Below are positions 53,496-63,713 of a DNA stretch of 64,000 nt, one piece after another. Position numbers and translations under genes: made by a program. Under the pieces are notes generated by a model. That model did not search any database. It had not been told where the DNA came from and worked only from the letters and a program-made list of their open reading frames with translations. Position 1 is the first letter of the stretch. Each line of letters starts with the position of its first letter. This DNA comes from Alteromonas sp. KC3. GTDB lineage: Bacteria; Pseudomonadota; Gammaproteobacteria; Enterobacterales; Alteromonadaceae. Location: assembly GCF_016756315.1 (NCBI RefSeq), contig NZ_AP024235.1, forward strand, positions 4,030,001-4,094,000, in the 5' to 3' direction.

Positions 53496-56400
53496 TTACT
53501 TTTCTTCAAGCTCGATGTTGATACCCAACGAGCGAATTTCTTTAAGTAGTACGTTGAATGACTCTGGCATGCCAGGCTCCATTCTGTGGTCGCCATCGAC
53601 GATGTTCTTGTACATCTTGGTACGGCCGTTAACGTCATCTGACTTAACAGTAAGCATTTCCTGAAGGGTATATGCAGCACCGTATGCTTCAAGTGCCCAC
53701 ACTTCCATCTCACCGAAGCGCTGACCACCGAACTGTGCTTTACCACCAAGAGGCTGCTGTGTAACAAGGCTGTAAGAACCCGTAGAACGCGCGTGCATTT
53801 TGTCGTCTACTAAGTGGTTCAGTTTCAGCATGTACATGTAACCAACCGTAACTGGACGCTCAAACTCGCGACCGGTACGACCGTCGAACAATGAAATCTG
53901 ACCGCTTTCTGGAATATCAGCAAGCTTCAGCATTTCTTTGATTTCAGATTCACGTGCACCGTCGAATACAGGTGTTGCTACTGGAACACCCTTACGAAGG
54001 TTTTCAGCTAGACGACGAACTTCGTGATCTGTGAAGCTATCGATGTCAACTTCTTGGTGATTCTCACCAAGCTCGTACACCTTCTTCAAGAAGTCACGTA
54101 GTTCAGCCAGCTCACGCTGCTCTTTAATCATGCGATCAATCTTCACACCAAGACCGTGTGCAGCCATACCCAAGTGCGTTTCTAGGATCTGACCGATGTT
54201 CATACGAGACGGTACACCTAGTGGGTTAAGTACGATATCTACCGGCGTACCGTTAGCATCGTATGGCATGTCTTCTACAGGCTGGATAGTCGAGATAACA
54301 CCTTTGTTACCGTGACGACCGGCCATTTTGTCACCCGGTTGGATGTGACGCTTAACCGCAAGGTAAACCTTAACGATCTTAAGTACGCCAGGTGCTAGGT
54401 CATCGCCTTGTGTGATCTTACGACGCTTCGCTTCAAACTTCTTATCGAAGTCTAATTTGATTTCAGCGTGCTGATCGGCAATTTGGTCTAGCTCTAGCTG
54501 CGCATCTTCGCTATTTAGTGCAATTTCAAACCACTTCTCGCGCGGTAGGCTGTCAAGCTTAGCTTGGTCAACACCAGCACGGATTAGCGCAGTTTGTGCA
54601 CGAGCAAAAATACCGTCTGCAAGAATTTCGAACTCGTCAGTAAGGTCTTTCTTAACCTGACGTAACTGCATGTCTTCAATTTCTAGCGCACGCTTGTCTT
54701 TCTCTACACCGTCACGGGTAAATACTTGAACGTCGATTACTGTACCGTGAACAGAGTTAGGTACACGTAGAGACGTGTCTTTAACGTCAGACGCTTTTTC
54801 ACCGAAGATTGCACGTAGTAGTTTCTCTTCTGGCGTAAGCTGCGTTTCACCTTTAGGCGTTACTTTACCTACAAGGATGTCACCGCCTTTCACTTCTGCA
54901 CCGATGTAAACAACGCCTGACTCATCAAGCTTGCTCAGTGCAGACTCACCCACGTTAGGGATATCAGAAGAAATTTCTTCTGGCCCAAGCTTAGTATCAC
55001 GAGCGATACAGCTAAGCTCTTGAATGTGGATAGTCGTAAAGCGGTCTTCCTGTGCTACACGCTCAGAAATAAGGATTGAATCCTCAAAGTTGTAACCATT
55101 CCACGGCATGAACGCGATACGCATGTTCTGACCAAGTGCAAGGTCACCTAGGTCTGTTGAAGGACCATCAGCTAGCACGTCGCCTGCAACAATCGGGTCG
55201 CCAACACTACAAGTAGGCTTCTGATTGATACATGTGTTTTGGTTAGAACGTGTGTACTTAGTCAGGTTGTAGATATCGATACCCGCTTCACCTGGAAGCA
55301 TTTCATCTTCGTCTACTTTAATAACGATACGGCTGGCATCTACGTAATCAACCACACCACCGCGCTTAGCAACTACAGTAACACCTGAGTCAACCGCGAT
55401 AGTTCTTTCCATACCGGTACCAACTAGCGGCTTATCAGCGCGTAGTGTAGGTACTGCCTGACGTTGCATGTTCGCACCCATTAGTGCACGGTTCGCATCA
55501 TCGTGCTCTAGGAATGGGATAATGCTTGCAGCAATTGAAACGATTTGCTGAGGTGAAACGTCCATGTACTTGATGTCTTCTTTAGGCATCAAAGTAGTTT
55601 CACCACGGTGACGACATGGAATTAGGTCGTCAACCAACTCGCCAGCTTCAGTTAACGCGATGTTAGCCTGAGCGATTGCGAATTGACCTTCTTCAATTGC
55701 AGATAAGTAATCGATTTCGTCTGTAACTACGCCGTCAACAATGCGACGGAACGGTGTTTCTAGGAAACCGAAGTCATTGGTGCGCGCAAAGCTTGCCAAT
55801 GAGTTAATAAGACCGATGTTCGGGCCTTCCGGCGTTTCGATTGGACATAGACGACCGTAGTGCGTCGGGTGTACGTCTCGAACTTCGAAGCCAGCACGTT
55901 CACGTGTAAGACCACCCGGGCCTAATGCAGAAATACGACGCTTGTGCGTTACTTCTGATAGCGGGTTGTTTTGGTCCATGAACTGAGAAAGCTGTGATGA
56001 ACCGAAGAACTCTTTAACCGCTGCCGAGATAGGCTTAGCGTTAATAAGATCTTGTGGCATTACGTTGTCTAGGTCGCCTAAGCTTAGACGCTCTTTAACT
56101 GCACGCTCAACACGTACAAGACCAACGCGGAATTGGTTCTCTGCCATTTCACCAACAGAACGGATACGACGGTTGCCTAGGTGATCGATATCATCTACTT
56201 CGTCTTTACCGTCACGAATCATTATTAGCTGCTTCATAACAGAAATAATGTCGTCTTTATCTAGCGTGCCCGCACCAATAAGTTCTTCACGGCCTAGACG
56301 GCGGTTGAACTTCATACGACCAACAGAAGATAGATCGTAACGCTCATCAGAGAAGAACAAGTTATCGAACAAGGTTTCAGCTGCATCTTTTGTTGGTGGC

Positions 56401-57524
56401 TCACCAGGACGCATCATACGGTAAATTTCAACTAGTGCTTCAAGGCGGTTAGTTGAAGAATCGATACGTAGTGTATCTGAAATGTATGAACCGTGATCTA
56501 GCTCGTTAATGTAAAGCGTTTCGAACTCTTTGATTCCCGCTTGGCTTAGCGCCGCTAGGTTTTCAAGCGTTAACTCGTCGTTCGCTGTAACAATAACTTC
56601 GCCTGTATCTTCATTGACGTAAGTTGCAGCATAAACACGGCCGATTAGGTAATCAGCTGGCACTTCAAGCTCAGTAAGTCCGGCTTTCTCTAGTGCACGC
56701 GTGTGACGCGCAGAAATACGACGACCGGTTTCAACAACTACGTTGCCTTCACCGTCAATGATGTCGAATTGCGCAGTTTCACCACGAAGGCGGTCTGGCA
56801 CAACTTCCATCATTAATTTGTCTTTGTCGATACGGATCGCTACTTTGTCGAAGAAGGTATCTAGGATTTCTTCAGACGACATTTCAAGCGCGCGTAAGAT
56901 AATAGTTGCAGGCAACTTACGACGACGGTCGATACGTACGAACAGGTTATCTTTCGGGTCAAACTCAAAGTCTAACCACGAACCACGGTAAGGAATTACA
57001 CGTGCGTTATATAGCACTTTACCTGACGAGTGGGTTTTACCTTTGTCGTGATCAAAGAATACACCAGGTGAACGGTGTAGCTGTGACACGATAACACGCT
57101 CAGTACCATTGATAACGAACGTACCGTTCTCTGTCATCAACGGGATCTCGCCCATGTACACTTCTTGTTCTTTAATATCTTTTACTGTACCTGGCGCAGC
57201 GTCTTTATCGAACAACACTAACCGTAGTTTTACTCTTAACGGAGCAGAGAATGTGACGCCACGAATTTGACATTCTTTAACGTCGAAAACCGGCTCTCCC
57301 AGGCGATAGCTTACATACTGAAGCTCTGAACTACCTGAGTAGCTTTTAATTGGAAAAACGGAACGAAATGCTGCTTCCAAACCGTATTGAGCATCTGCAT
57401 CGATCTCAATAAACTTTTTGAAAGAATCAAGCTGAATTGAAAGAAGGTATGGAATTTCCAATACCTGTGGGCGTTTGCCAAAATCCTTACGGATACGTTT
57501 CTTTTCGCTATAAGAGTAAACCAT
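53496..57524 (-). CDS. rpoB: DNA-directed RNA polymerase beta subunit
   Basis: Catalytic subunit, 1342 aa, same length as E. coli. The rifampicin pocket is wild type: [20 protein letters not shown] with Asp516 and His526 equivalents, and RRISALGPG with the Ser531 equivalent. Also intact: [12 protein letters not shown] and the [12 protein letters not shown] block. ATG preceded by GAGGAA. It is preceded by a terminator/attenuator hairpin after rplL, so polymerase synthesis is probably set partly by read-through, as in E. coli. Confidence 0.99.
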   Translation of the reverse strand: MVYSYSEKKRIRKDFGKRPQVLEIPYLLSIQLDSFKKFIEIDADAQYGLEAAFRSVFPIKSYSGSSELQYVSYRLGEPVFDVKECQIRGVTFSAPLRVKLRLVLFDKDAAPGTVKDIKEQEVYMGEIPLMTENGTFVINGTERVIVSQLHRSPGVFFDHDKGKTHSSGKVLYNARVIPYRGSWLDFEFDPKDNLFVRIDRRRKLPATIILRALEMSSEEILDTFFDKVAIRIDKDKLMMEVVPDRLRGETAQFDIIDGEGNVVVETGRRISARHTRALEKAGLTELEVPADYLIGRVYAATYVNEDTGEVIVTANDELTLENLAALSQAGIKEFETLYINELDHGSYISDTLRIDSSTNRLEALVEIYRMMRPGEPPTKDAAETLFDNLFFSDERYDLSSVGRMKFNRRLGREELIGAGTLDKDDIISVMKQLIMIRDGKDEVDDIDHLGNRRIRSVGEMAENQFRVGLVRVERAVKERLSLGDLDNVMPQDLINAKPISAAVKEFFGSSQLSQFMDQNNPLSEVTHKRRISALGPGGLTRERAGFEVRDVHPTHYGRLCPIETPEGPNIGLINSLASFARTNDFGFLETPFRRIVDGVVTDEIDYLSAIEEGQFAIAQANIALTEAGELVDDLIPCRHRGETTLMPKEDIKYMDVSPQQIVSIAASIIPFLEHDDANRALMGANMQRQAVPTLRADKPLVGTGMERTIAVDSGVTVVAKRGGVVDYVDASRIVIKVDEDEMLPGEAGIDIYNLTKYTRSNQNTCINQKPTCSVGDPIVAGDVLADGPSTDLGDLALGQNMRIAFMPWNGYNFEDSILISERVAQEDRFTTIHIQELSCIARDTKLGPEEISSDIPNVGESALSKLDESGVVYIGAEVKGGDILVGKVTPKGETQLTPEEKLLRAIFGEKASDVKDTSLRVPNSVHGTVIDVQVFTRDGVEKDKRALEIEDMQLRQVKKDLTDEFEILADGIFARAQTALIRAGVDQAKLDSLPREKWFEIALNSEDAQLELDQIADQHAEIKLDFDKKFEAKRRKITQGDDLAPGVLKIVKVYLAVKRHIQPGDKMAGRHGNKGVISTIQPVEDMPYDANGTPVDIVLNPLGVPSRMNIGQILETHLGMAAHGLGVKIDRMIKEQRELAELRDFLKKVYELGENHQEVDIDSFTDHEVRRLAENLRKGVPVATPVFDGARESEIKEMLKLADIPESGQISLFDGRTGREFERPVTVGYMYMLKLNHLVDDKMHARSTGSYSLVTQQPLGGKAQFGGQRFGEMEVWALEAYGAAYTLQEMLTVKSDDVNGRTKMYKNIVDGDHRMEPGMPESFNVLLKEIRSLGINIELEEK

Positions 57525-57782
57525 GGGTTCCTCAGCCTGCTGATTTTTGACCCAACCTGCTGCAAAATGCTTTAAAACGCGTGCTATGGGCTAAAAGCTG
57601 CGTTTCAAATGGCGCACTAAGCAACAAACTTCCACAACCCTTTTTCGGGCAGATACACCAGCATACAACAAAATTTAACCAATTATTAGTTAACTTGTTG
57701 GATTTTTATGCTTTTTATGGGTATGTCCGAATGGCGCCTTTTGTCGTGTAGCCAAGGGTTAGATTCTACACGCTATACAGCG

Positions 57783-57817
57783 CAAAAAGGCTGGTGGTTC
57801 AAAAAACCACCAGCCTT
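57783..57817 (-). terminator. Attenuator/terminator between rplL and rpoB
   Basis: Perfect 13-bp stem (AAGGCTGGTGGTT against AACCACCAGCCTT), 5-nt loop, then TTT on the minus strand, 33 bp after the rplL stop. In E. coli a partial terminator at this point lowers rpoBC expression relative to the ribosomal proteins. The remaining 258 bp up to rpoB contain no supported gene. Confidence 0.88.
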
Positions 57818-57849
57818 GCCGTCTCAGGCAATAATTTGACTATGTCAAA

Positions 57850-58227
57850 TTACTTGATTTCTACTTCTGCACCAGCTTCTTCAAGCTCTTTCTTAAGTGC
57901 TTCAGCTTCATCTTTGCTTACGCCTTCTTTGATAGCTTTAGGAGCAGACTCAACTACTTCTTTAGCTTCTTTAAGACCTAGGCCAGTCGCGCCGCGAACT
58001 GCTTTGATAACTGCAACTTTGTTGCCACCGAATGAAGTCATAACAACGTCGAATTCAGTCTTTTCTTCTGCAGCAGCAGCGTCACCGCCAGCAGCTGGAC
58101 CAGCAACAGCAACAGCAGCTGCAGCAGATACGTTGAATTTCTCTTCAGCCGCTTCGATTAGTTCAACCAGTTCCATTACTGGCATTTCAGCGATTGCGTT
58201 TAAGATATCTTCTTTAGTTAGAGCCAT
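57850..58227 (-). CDS. rplL: 50S ribosomal protein L7/L12
   Basis: Stalk protein that recruits translation factors; 125 aa. N-terminal dimerisation helices ([20 protein letters not shown]), an Ala/Gly-rich hinge (residues about 35-52), and the C-terminal factor-binding domain ([20 protein letters not shown]). It follows rplJ by 57 bp and forms the L10-(L12) stalk with it. Confidence 0.99.
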   Translation of the reverse strand: MALTKEDILNAIAEMPVMELVELIEAAEEKFNVSAAAAVAVAGPAAGGDAAAAEEKTEFDVVMTSFGGNKVAVIKAVRGATGLGLKEAKEVVESAPKAIKEGVSKDEAEALKKELEEAGAEVEIK

Positions 58228-58284
58228 TTTCTCTAAACTCCTGGGTATAAAATGTTAAAAAAATCAATATGCCAAAAACGCCAA

Positions 58285-58803
58285 TTACTTGGTGTCTTTG
58301 ACCGCCGCCAATACGCGCACAAACTTGCCAGGAACTTCGTTGATTGTTTGAACGAATTTCCCAACTGGTGCTTTGAAGGTTGCAAGTAGTTTCGCAAGCG
58401 CTTCGTCGCGGGTAGGTAGTGCTGCAACTGCGTCCAATTTCTCTGGACCAAGAAGACCGCTACCAATTGAAAGTGCAGTAACTTTAAGCTTATCGTTAGT
58501 CTTACCGAAGTCTTTGAAAAGACGTGCCGCACCGCCTGGTGCGTCGATAGAGAAACCATAGATAAGCGGACCAGTTAAGGCGCTGTCTAAGTCTGCAAAT
58601 TGACTGTCTGCTAGAGCACGTTTTGCAAGAGTGTTACGTACAACCTTTAGGTATACGCCTTGCTCACGAGCTTTAACACGTAGTTCAGTCAGTTCACCAA
58701 CTTCCATCCCACGGTATTCAGCAACGGCTACGGATAGAGCGCGAGACGCAACATCAGAAATTTCTGCTACGATCTCTTTTTTTGCTGCTAAACCTAGTGC
58801 CAC
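58285..58803 (-). CDS. rplJ: 50S ribosomal protein L10
   Basis: Stalk base protein binding 23S rRNA and L7/L12 dimers; also the autogenous repressor of its operon. I set the start at GTG 58803 ([12 protein letters not shown], 172 aa): the motif GAGGTG sits 6 nt upstream, and this N-terminus matches the MAL start of the family. A GTG at 58812 is part of that ribosome-binding site and would add three residues. RNA-binding region [17 protein letters not shown] (here [13 protein letters not shown]) and the C-terminal helix binding L12 are present. Confidence 0.98.
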   Translation of the reverse strand: MALGLAAKKEIVAEISDVASRALSVAVAEYRGMEVGELTELRVKAREQGVYLKVVRNTLAKRALADSQFADLDSALTGPLIYGFSIDAPGGAARLFKDFGKTNDKLKVTALSIGSGLLGPEKLDAVAALPTRDEALAKLLATFKAPVGKFVQTINEVPGKFVRVLAAVKDTK

Positions 58804-58819
58804 TGAGTTCACCTCTTTG

Positions 58820-59030
58820 TATCTGACTTAGTATGTAGTCGCCTACTTACGCCGTCAGGGTTCACAGATTGATACCAATCCTCATGATTGATACCGCTCT
58901 ACGGTGTTTGTTACCCCAGAGAGTCTGAGTCAAACCACCGTCTGCGCAGGTTGTTGTATTAAGCAGTATGTTGATTGTGAAAGTTCTCTTACCTCTTTCA
59001 CCACACCGCACCTGCGGTCTAGGACGGGAG
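58820..59030 (-). ncRNA. Ribosomal protein L10 leader (autoregulatory mRNA structure)
   Basis: The 305-bp rplA-rplJ gap transcribes the L10-binding leader. On the minus strand the segment CCGCAGGTGCGG (around 59006-59018) and the later AACCTGCGCAGACGGTGG (58936-58953) fit the recalled L10 leader core: CGCAGGT and ACCTGCG pair (59010-59016 with 58945-58951), closing a large multi-branched structure with CTTAATAC between. L10-L12 binding here represses rplJ-rplL translation. A GAGC-GAAA-GCTC hairpin (59090-59101) follows the rplA stop. Boundaries approximate. Confidence 0.8.
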
Positions 59031-59108
59031 CTGCTTATTAGCACTGCTAAATGAACAGCTCCAACCCATAACCTTTAAGAGATTCCATCGAGCTTTCGCT
59101 CAAAGGAA

Positions 59109-59804
59109 TTAAAGACCTACAGAAGCCTTATCTAGAGATACGCCAGCACCCATTGTAGTGCTTAGGCTGATCTTCTTGATGTATGTACCTTTAGCAGAAG
59201 AAGGCTTAGCTTTCTTCAATGCTTCAAGTAGCGCTTCAAGGTTTTCTTGAATTTGGTTCGCTTCGAACGCAATCTTACCGATGCTAGCGTGGATGATACC
59301 GTTCTTATCGTTACGGTAGCGTACCTGACCAGCTTTCGCGTTCTTAACTGCTGTTGCAACGTCAGGCGTTACAGTACCAGTTTTAGGGTTAGGCATAAGG
59401 CCACGTGGACCTAGGATTTGACCTAGTTGACCAACAACGCGCATCGCGTCTGGGCTAGCAACTACTACGTCAAAGTCCATTTCACCTTTCTTAACTTGCT
59501 CAGCTAGGTCTTCCATACCAACGATGTCAGCACCAGCTTCTTTAGCAGCCTCAGCGTTTGCACCTTGAGTGAATACTGCAACGCGAACGTCTTTACCAGT
59601 ACCGTTAGGTAGTACAGTTGCACCACGAACGTTTTGGTCAGATTTCTTCGCATCGATACCAAGGTTAACTGCTACGTCAACGCTCTCTGCGAACTTAGCA
59701 GTCGCTAGTTCTTTAAGAAGCGCAACAGCTTCGTTGATTTCGTACTCTTTGCCCGAGTCTACTTTTTCGCGGATTAGGCGAGCGCGTTTAGTTAATTTAG
59801 CCAT
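59109..59804 (-). CDS. rplA: 50S ribosomal protein L1
   Basis: 23S rRNA-binding protein of the L1 stalk, 231 aa; in E. coli it represses the rplK-rplA unit. [16 protein letters not shown] start, the core [16 protein letters not shown] block ([20 protein letters not shown]), [14 protein letters not shown] and [15 protein letters not shown] at the C-terminus. It lies 4 bp after rplK. Confidence 0.99.
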   Translation of the reverse strand: MAKLTKRARLIREKVDSGKEYEINEAVALLKELATAKFAESVDVAVNLGIDAKKSDQNVRGATVLPNGTGKDVRVAVFTQGANAEAAKEAGADIVGMEDLAEQVKKGEMDFDVVVASPDAMRVVGQLGQILGPRGLMPNPKTGTVTPDVATAVKNAKAGQVRYRNDKNGIIHASIGKIAFEANQIQENLEALLEALKKAKPSSAKGTYIKKISLSTTMGAGVSLDKASVGL

Positions 59805-59808
59805 TCGA

Positions 59809-60237
59809 TTAGTCCTCTACGTTCAAGCCCATTGAGCGAGCAGAACCCGCGATAGTGCGTACCGCTGCATCTAGGTCAGCTGCAGTAAGATCTGGCTCTT
59901 TTGTTTTAGCAATCTCTTCCAACTGAGCGCGAGTAACTTTACCCACTTTTTCAGTGTTAGGACGGCCAGAACCACTCTTGATGCCCGCTGCTTTCTTAAG
60001 CAGGTAAGACGCAGGAGGAGTCTTAGTTTCGAATGTGAAAGAACGGTCTTCGTATACAGTAATTTCTACTGGTACCGGAGCGCCTTTCTCAAGGCTATCA
60101 GTTTTCGCATTGAAAGCCTTACAGAATTCCATGATGTTTACACCGTGCTGACCTAGTGCAGGACCAACCGGTGGACTTGGGTTAGCAGCGCCAGCTGCAA
60201 CCTGAAGCTTGATAATACCGCTTACTTTTTTAGCCAT
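59809..60237 (-). CDS. rplK: 50S ribosomal protein L11
   Basis: GTPase-centre protein, 142 aa, standard. It has the N-terminal [21 protein letters not shown] block with the conserved proline-rich loop and the RNA-binding C-terminal half ([12 protein letters not shown]). First gene of rplK-rplA-rplJ-rplL-rpoB-rpoC, with its own promoter about 100 bp upstream. Confidence 0.99.
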   Translation of the reverse strand: MAKKVSGIIKLQVAAGAANPSPPVGPALGQHGVNIMEFCKAFNAKTDSLEKGAPVPVEITVYEDRSFTFETKTPPASYLLKKAAGIKSGSGRPNTEKVGKVTRAQLEEIAKTKEPDLTAADLDAAVRTIAGSARSMGLNVED

Positions 60238-60327
60238 TTTACATGCTCTCTTGTTTGGGTCTAACGCCTCGCAAATACAGAGTTTATTTGCTCAATCGGC
60301 TTCCCGTTTCCATTTAAAAGGGCGCGC

Positions 60328-60356
60328 ATTATATAAGGTGACTAATTACTATGCAA
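60328..60356 (-). promoter_or_regulatory. Sigma-70 promoter of the rplK operon
   Basis: On the minus strand, -35 TTGCAT (60351-60356), a 17-nt spacer and a perfect -10 TATAAT (60328-60333), followed by a GCGCGCCC discriminator. The GC-rich discriminator is typical of stringently controlled promoters (ppGpp/DksA). Transcription would start about 80 bp before rplK. Confidence 0.85.
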
Positions 60357-60494
60357 GGGCTAATTAGAATAAAAAACGGTCTAACGGCCAGTTTTCTCGA
60401 ATTGGCAGATTAGCTAGTTTGATGCGTTGTGTTCTCAACGTGCTCGTTACCAAAGGCATTCAGTTTAGGTTTTTAAGAAATTAAAGAGTCTTGC

Positions 60495-60686
60495 ATGAAA
60501 ATAGTGATATGGCTTGCGGTTGTGTGCATTGCTAATTGGTTACTTAAGCGCGCTATAAGCGTTAGCTTTTTCTCTGCGTTTAGTGATTCGACCAAGATCA
60601 GTAAGACTCGTGTTTTTTTACTAGACGTATTATGGGTTACAGGTTCTTTTTTACCGCTTTTTATCGTGCTATATCACGATTTGTGA
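60495..60686 (+). CDS. Hypothetical 63-aa membrane protein
   Basis: A short plus-strand ORF of 63 aa with two hydrophobic segments (residues about 2-17 and 42-60) and a basic/polar middle (SDSTKISKTRV). ATG with AAAGAG about 9 nt upstream. It is not homologous to anything I recognise; it lies antisense to the surrounding operon in the DNA between nusG and rplK. It may be real or a chance ORF. Confidence 0.4.
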   Translation: MKIVIWLAVVCIANWLLKRAISVSFFSAFSDSTKISKTRVFLLDVLWVTGSFLPLFIVLYHDL

Positions 60687-60768
60687 TGTTATTGGCACTC
60701 TCTGGGTAATCAATTACTTTTCCAGTTAGGCACTCTATCATCGAACGAGATAAAACAGGTCGCACAGT

Positions 60769-60801
60769 ACATAGGGTGCTTCAATAGCGAGCACCCTATG
60801 T
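60769..60801. terminator. Hairpin between the 63-aa ORF and the lipoprotein gene
   Basis: Perfect 12-bp stem (ACATAGGGTGCT against AGCACCCTATGT), 9-nt loop. On the plus strand a GTGTTTATTTT tract follows; on the minus strand there is no T-run. Probably terminates plus-strand transcription and may end the lipoprotein mRNA. Confidence 0.65.
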
Positions 60802-60810
60802 GTGTTTATT

Positions 60811-63519
60811 TTAGCGCGTCAAAATAGCCCGCTCACCACTAATAGCGTCGATTACATACACAGATTCTTTGTTAAAGTCTGCAACAAATATATTATTTGT
60901 CTCACTGTCAAACGACATACCGCTTGCACCGTATAAGGGTATGGTGCCATTTGGTTGGGATAGAACTTCTCTATCGCCCGTTGCAACGTCTACTGTAATA
61001 AGTAAATCGTGTTTTGAATCAGCGATGAAAAGGCGTTCCTTCGCGTCATCGTAGGTCATACTGTAAACATCTTCGAATTCAACGCCACTACCTTTAGTTA
61101 CTGAAGCAATTTCAACTCTATCACCGGTTGAAATATCAACGCTGAAAATACCTTTCATAGCGTTGTCATACACAAAAAGACGCCCATTAGCGAGGTCACC
61201 AACGGTAGTCGTCGCGAAAGATAAGTTTGCTCCACTGCCAATGCTACTATTCGCTACCGTAAATGGCGTAGCGGTACTCAGATTGAAGCCCGCTACCTCA
61301 TCGTAACGATAATCAGTCCAATACAAGGTGTTATTTTCATCGTCGAATACGAGCTGATTTGTGTAAAAATCAGAACCTATAACCTCAGAGTCCATCACAA
61401 CACTGCTTACGCCAGTTGTTGTATCAACTTCTACAATTACTTTGCGTGTTCTGGAAAGTCTGTCGACTGCAAACAGGCGATTGGTTTTCTCGTTGAATTC
61501 AACAGCCTCGATATCCGTAAACTCACTTACTGAAAATGGCGCTAGCAGCGGTGCCCCTTCCCCTTTTTCTGCAACGTAAATCTGTGTTCTATCTGCAATA
61601 AACCAACGCGCTCTTACGCTATCCCACAACGCACTTGTTGGTTCGGTGAGTACAGTTGTCTCATCTTGAGGCGATAGACTAGTTGTAACTTCTGTGGCCA
61701 TATCCACTTCAAACACAGTTTCTGCTCGGCTATCTAGCAGCCAATATGTTTGGTCGTCATCGTCTAGAATGATATCTTGAAGAGAGCCTATATTGCTTGC
61801 TGTCGCATTATCGACACTGTTAATGAGAGATATGTGATTTGTCACTAAGTTAAACGCGTAAACTGCTGGCTTTAAATCAGCGTCACTTGTACGCCCTACG
61901 AAGAAAAGCGTATTGCCTGAATTAGAAATTGCAATATTCACAATATCACTAAACGTCTCACCACTGTCTGCGCTTCCAAACGCAATAAGTGTCCGCTCTC
62001 CTGTCGCTAGGTCGACACGAAAAATCTTTTCTGCATAGCGCTCTGTTACATAAGCGATATTGTTGACACTATCCACTGCCACAGCGTCTATATTTGAAAT
62101 GGTATCGCCAGAGCCAGTCCCCCCCCCTGTTACGACAGTACGTGCACCGGTTTGCGGGTTGACCTTTTCTAAAATAGTATCGTAATTAGCCGTCAGGTAT
62201 AGCGCATCGCTTGTGTGGTCATAGGTAATATCATTAGGCGTAAAATAGTCTGATGGATTTAGCAAACTCTCTTCAATGAATATTTCTCGAGCGCCAGTTT
62301 CAATATTTACTTTAATCACAGCATCTACCGTTGTATCGGTCACAAAGATAACATCGCGAACGCTGTCGTATGCCACACTGCGCGGCACAACAAAGGGCAC
62401 GCCTGAGCCTACACTAGGGCCAGAAATTTCAGTTACCTCACCCGTTGCAAGGTCAATCGCAACCACGGCATTTAAAGACGCATCTACAGCAATAATTCGA
62501 TTATTTGCTTCATCGACAACACCGCCTAATGGCGACTCGAGTGTATAAAGTAACGCACTGTTTGTGACTGACACTGCAGTTTGGGCAACCACGCTATCGT
62601 CAACACTCACTTCGGCAACTAACTCAACGTCAGTTGATGCGACAGGTAGCGTGGAGGTCCATGTCCCTGCTGCTAAATCTACTACTGCGGCAATATCATT
62701 TGTATTAATTGACGATACATCCGTGGCTAACACTTCGCCGTCTTCGTCGTCTACTACCGTGCCTGATACCGTTACTGATGTTGCATTACCACCTAGATTC
62801 GCACCATCAGTTGGATAATGAATACTAATTGATATTTGCGACTCGTCTGTAACCTCAACATTTGCAACTCCTTGAGTTACAGCACCCTCACCGTCCACTG
62901 CATTAAAAATTACACGATATAGATTGTTTCCACTTTCGCTAGCGGGCGCCTCAAAATCAGGTGGGTTTATAAAACGTAACGCGCTGACTTCACCTTCAAT
63001 AGTGAACAGTGGACTATCGGCTTGTGCCACCAATTCAATACTTACGTCGTCACTATCAACATCAGTCACTAAACTGGCGAGGTTAATACTTGTCGCGGTA
63101 GTGTTCTCTAATACCGTGGCAATATCGGTAGTTTGCACGACGGGTGCATCGTTGACAGGTGAGACATCGAGTGAGACGGTTGCAATTTCAGAAACGGCCC
63201 CATCGTTATCTATAACGCGAAAAGTGAAGACGTCACTTCCAAAATAGTTCTCGTGTGGTGTGTATTCGAGGTTTGGCACACTGCCAGATAAGGTGCCATT
63301 TTCGGTTTGCGACATAATTTCGTATTGGCTTATGCTGCCATCAGAATCAGTGCCGCTAAGCACAATTGAGATACTGTTGTCTTCAGATAACGTCAGAGAC
63401 AATCCGGTGGCATTAGGAGCAACATTAACGGGAGGCGTGTTATTCGAGCCAGAACCTCCGCCGCCACACGCACTTAACGCAAGTACTGCGCTACCAATAA
63501 ACACGCTTCGCTTCATCAT
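60811..63519 (-). CDS. Large lipoprotein with Ig/cadherin-like domains and a beta-propeller
   Basis: A 902-aa exported lipoprotein: lipobox LSAC with Cys18, followed by a Gly/Ser run (no Asp at +2, so outer membrane rather than inner). Residues about 30-230 form two tandem cadherin/VCBS-like modules (TDSDGSISQYE, YTPHENYFGSDVFTFRVID, PVNDAPVV). Residues about 235-320 look like another Ig-like domain. Residues about 330-902 show repeats of the type VDxATGxR (VNIETGARE, VDLATGERT, VDISTGDRV, VDVATGDRE), a beta-propeller of the NHL/YVTN kind. Function unknown: perhaps surface binding. Its position, between nusG and rplK, is unusual. Minor start choice MM at 63519 or 63516. Confidence 0.85.
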   Translation of the reverse strand: MMKRSVFIGSAVLALSACGGGGSGSNNTPPVNVAPNATGLSLTLSEDNSISIVLSGTDSDGSISQYEIMSQTENGTLSGSVPNLEYTPHENYFGSDVFTFRVIDNDGAVSEIATVSLDVSPVNDAPVVQTTDIATVLENTTATSINLASLVTDVDSDDVSIELVAQADSPLFTIEGEVSALRFINPPDFEAPASESGNNLYRVIFNAVDGEGAVTQGVANVEVTDESQISISIHYPTDGANLGGNATSVTVSGTVVDDEDGEVLATDVSSINTNDIAAVVDLAAGTWTSTLPVASTDVELVAEVSVDDSVVAQTAVSVTNSALLYTLESPLGGVVDEANNRIIAVDASLNAVVAIDLATGEVTEISGPSVGSGVPFVVPRSVAYDSVRDVIFVTDTTVDAVIKVNIETGAREIFIEESLLNPSDYFTPNDITYDHTSDALYLTANYDTILEKVNPQTGARTVVTGGGTGSGDTISNIDAVAVDSVNNIAYVTERYAEKIFRVDLATGERTLIAFGSADSGETFSDIVNIAISNSGNTLFFVGRTSDADLKPAVYAFNLVTNHISLINSVDNATASNIGSLQDIILDDDDQTYWLLDSRAETVFEVDMATEVTTSLSPQDETTVLTEPTSALWDSVRARWFIADRTQIYVAEKGEGAPLLAPFSVSEFTDIEAVEFNEKTNRLFAVDRLSRTRKVIVEVDTTTGVSSVVMDSEVIGSDFYTNQLVFDDENNTLYWTDYRYDEVAGFNLSTATPFTVANSSIGSGANLSFATTTVGDLANGRLFVYDNAMKGIFSVDISTGDRVEIASVTKGSGVEFEDVYSMTYDDAKERLFIADSKHDLLITVDVATGDREVLSQPNGTIPLYGASGMSFDSETNNIFVADFNKESVYVIDAISGERAILTR

Positions 63520-63667
63520 ACATCCTTTATTTGCTGTATTTATGTTTATGTGTCAAAAAGTTATGACAGGTAGCGGGTTATACCAGATAGCGATGGCGTG
63601 AGTTAACAAGGAAAGCTAAATTGTTACTGAAGTAATTGTTACAAATTATTTTTTTGAATTTCACATA

Positions 63668-63697
63668 TAAAAAAAGACGGATAAACCGTCTTTTTTT
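63668..63697 (-). terminator. Intrinsic terminator after nusG
   Basis: Stem AAAAAGACGG against CCGTCTTTTT with a 5-nt loop, T-run on the minus strand, 17 bp after the nusG stop. It should shield the inserted lipoprotein gene from nusG transcription. Confidence 0.9.
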
Positions 63698-63713
63698 AAA
63701 TACTTATAAAGGC

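Noticed and set aside
54000..57000. Possible rifampicin or streptomycin resistance changes in rpoB and rpsL
   Set aside because: The resistance-determining residues in both proteins are wild type.
49242..57524. Several antisense ORFs over rpoC and rpoB
   Set aside because: Rich in Ser/Thr/Arg as expected from reverse reading of biased codons; no independent signals.
57525..57782. Possible small gene between rplL and rpoB
   Set aside because: No ORF with start signals; best read as leader of rpoB after the attenuator.
60361..63713. Mobile element carrying the lipoprotein gene
   Set aside because: No transposase, integrase, terminal inverted repeat or target duplication could be seen; kept only as an insertion of unknown mechanism.
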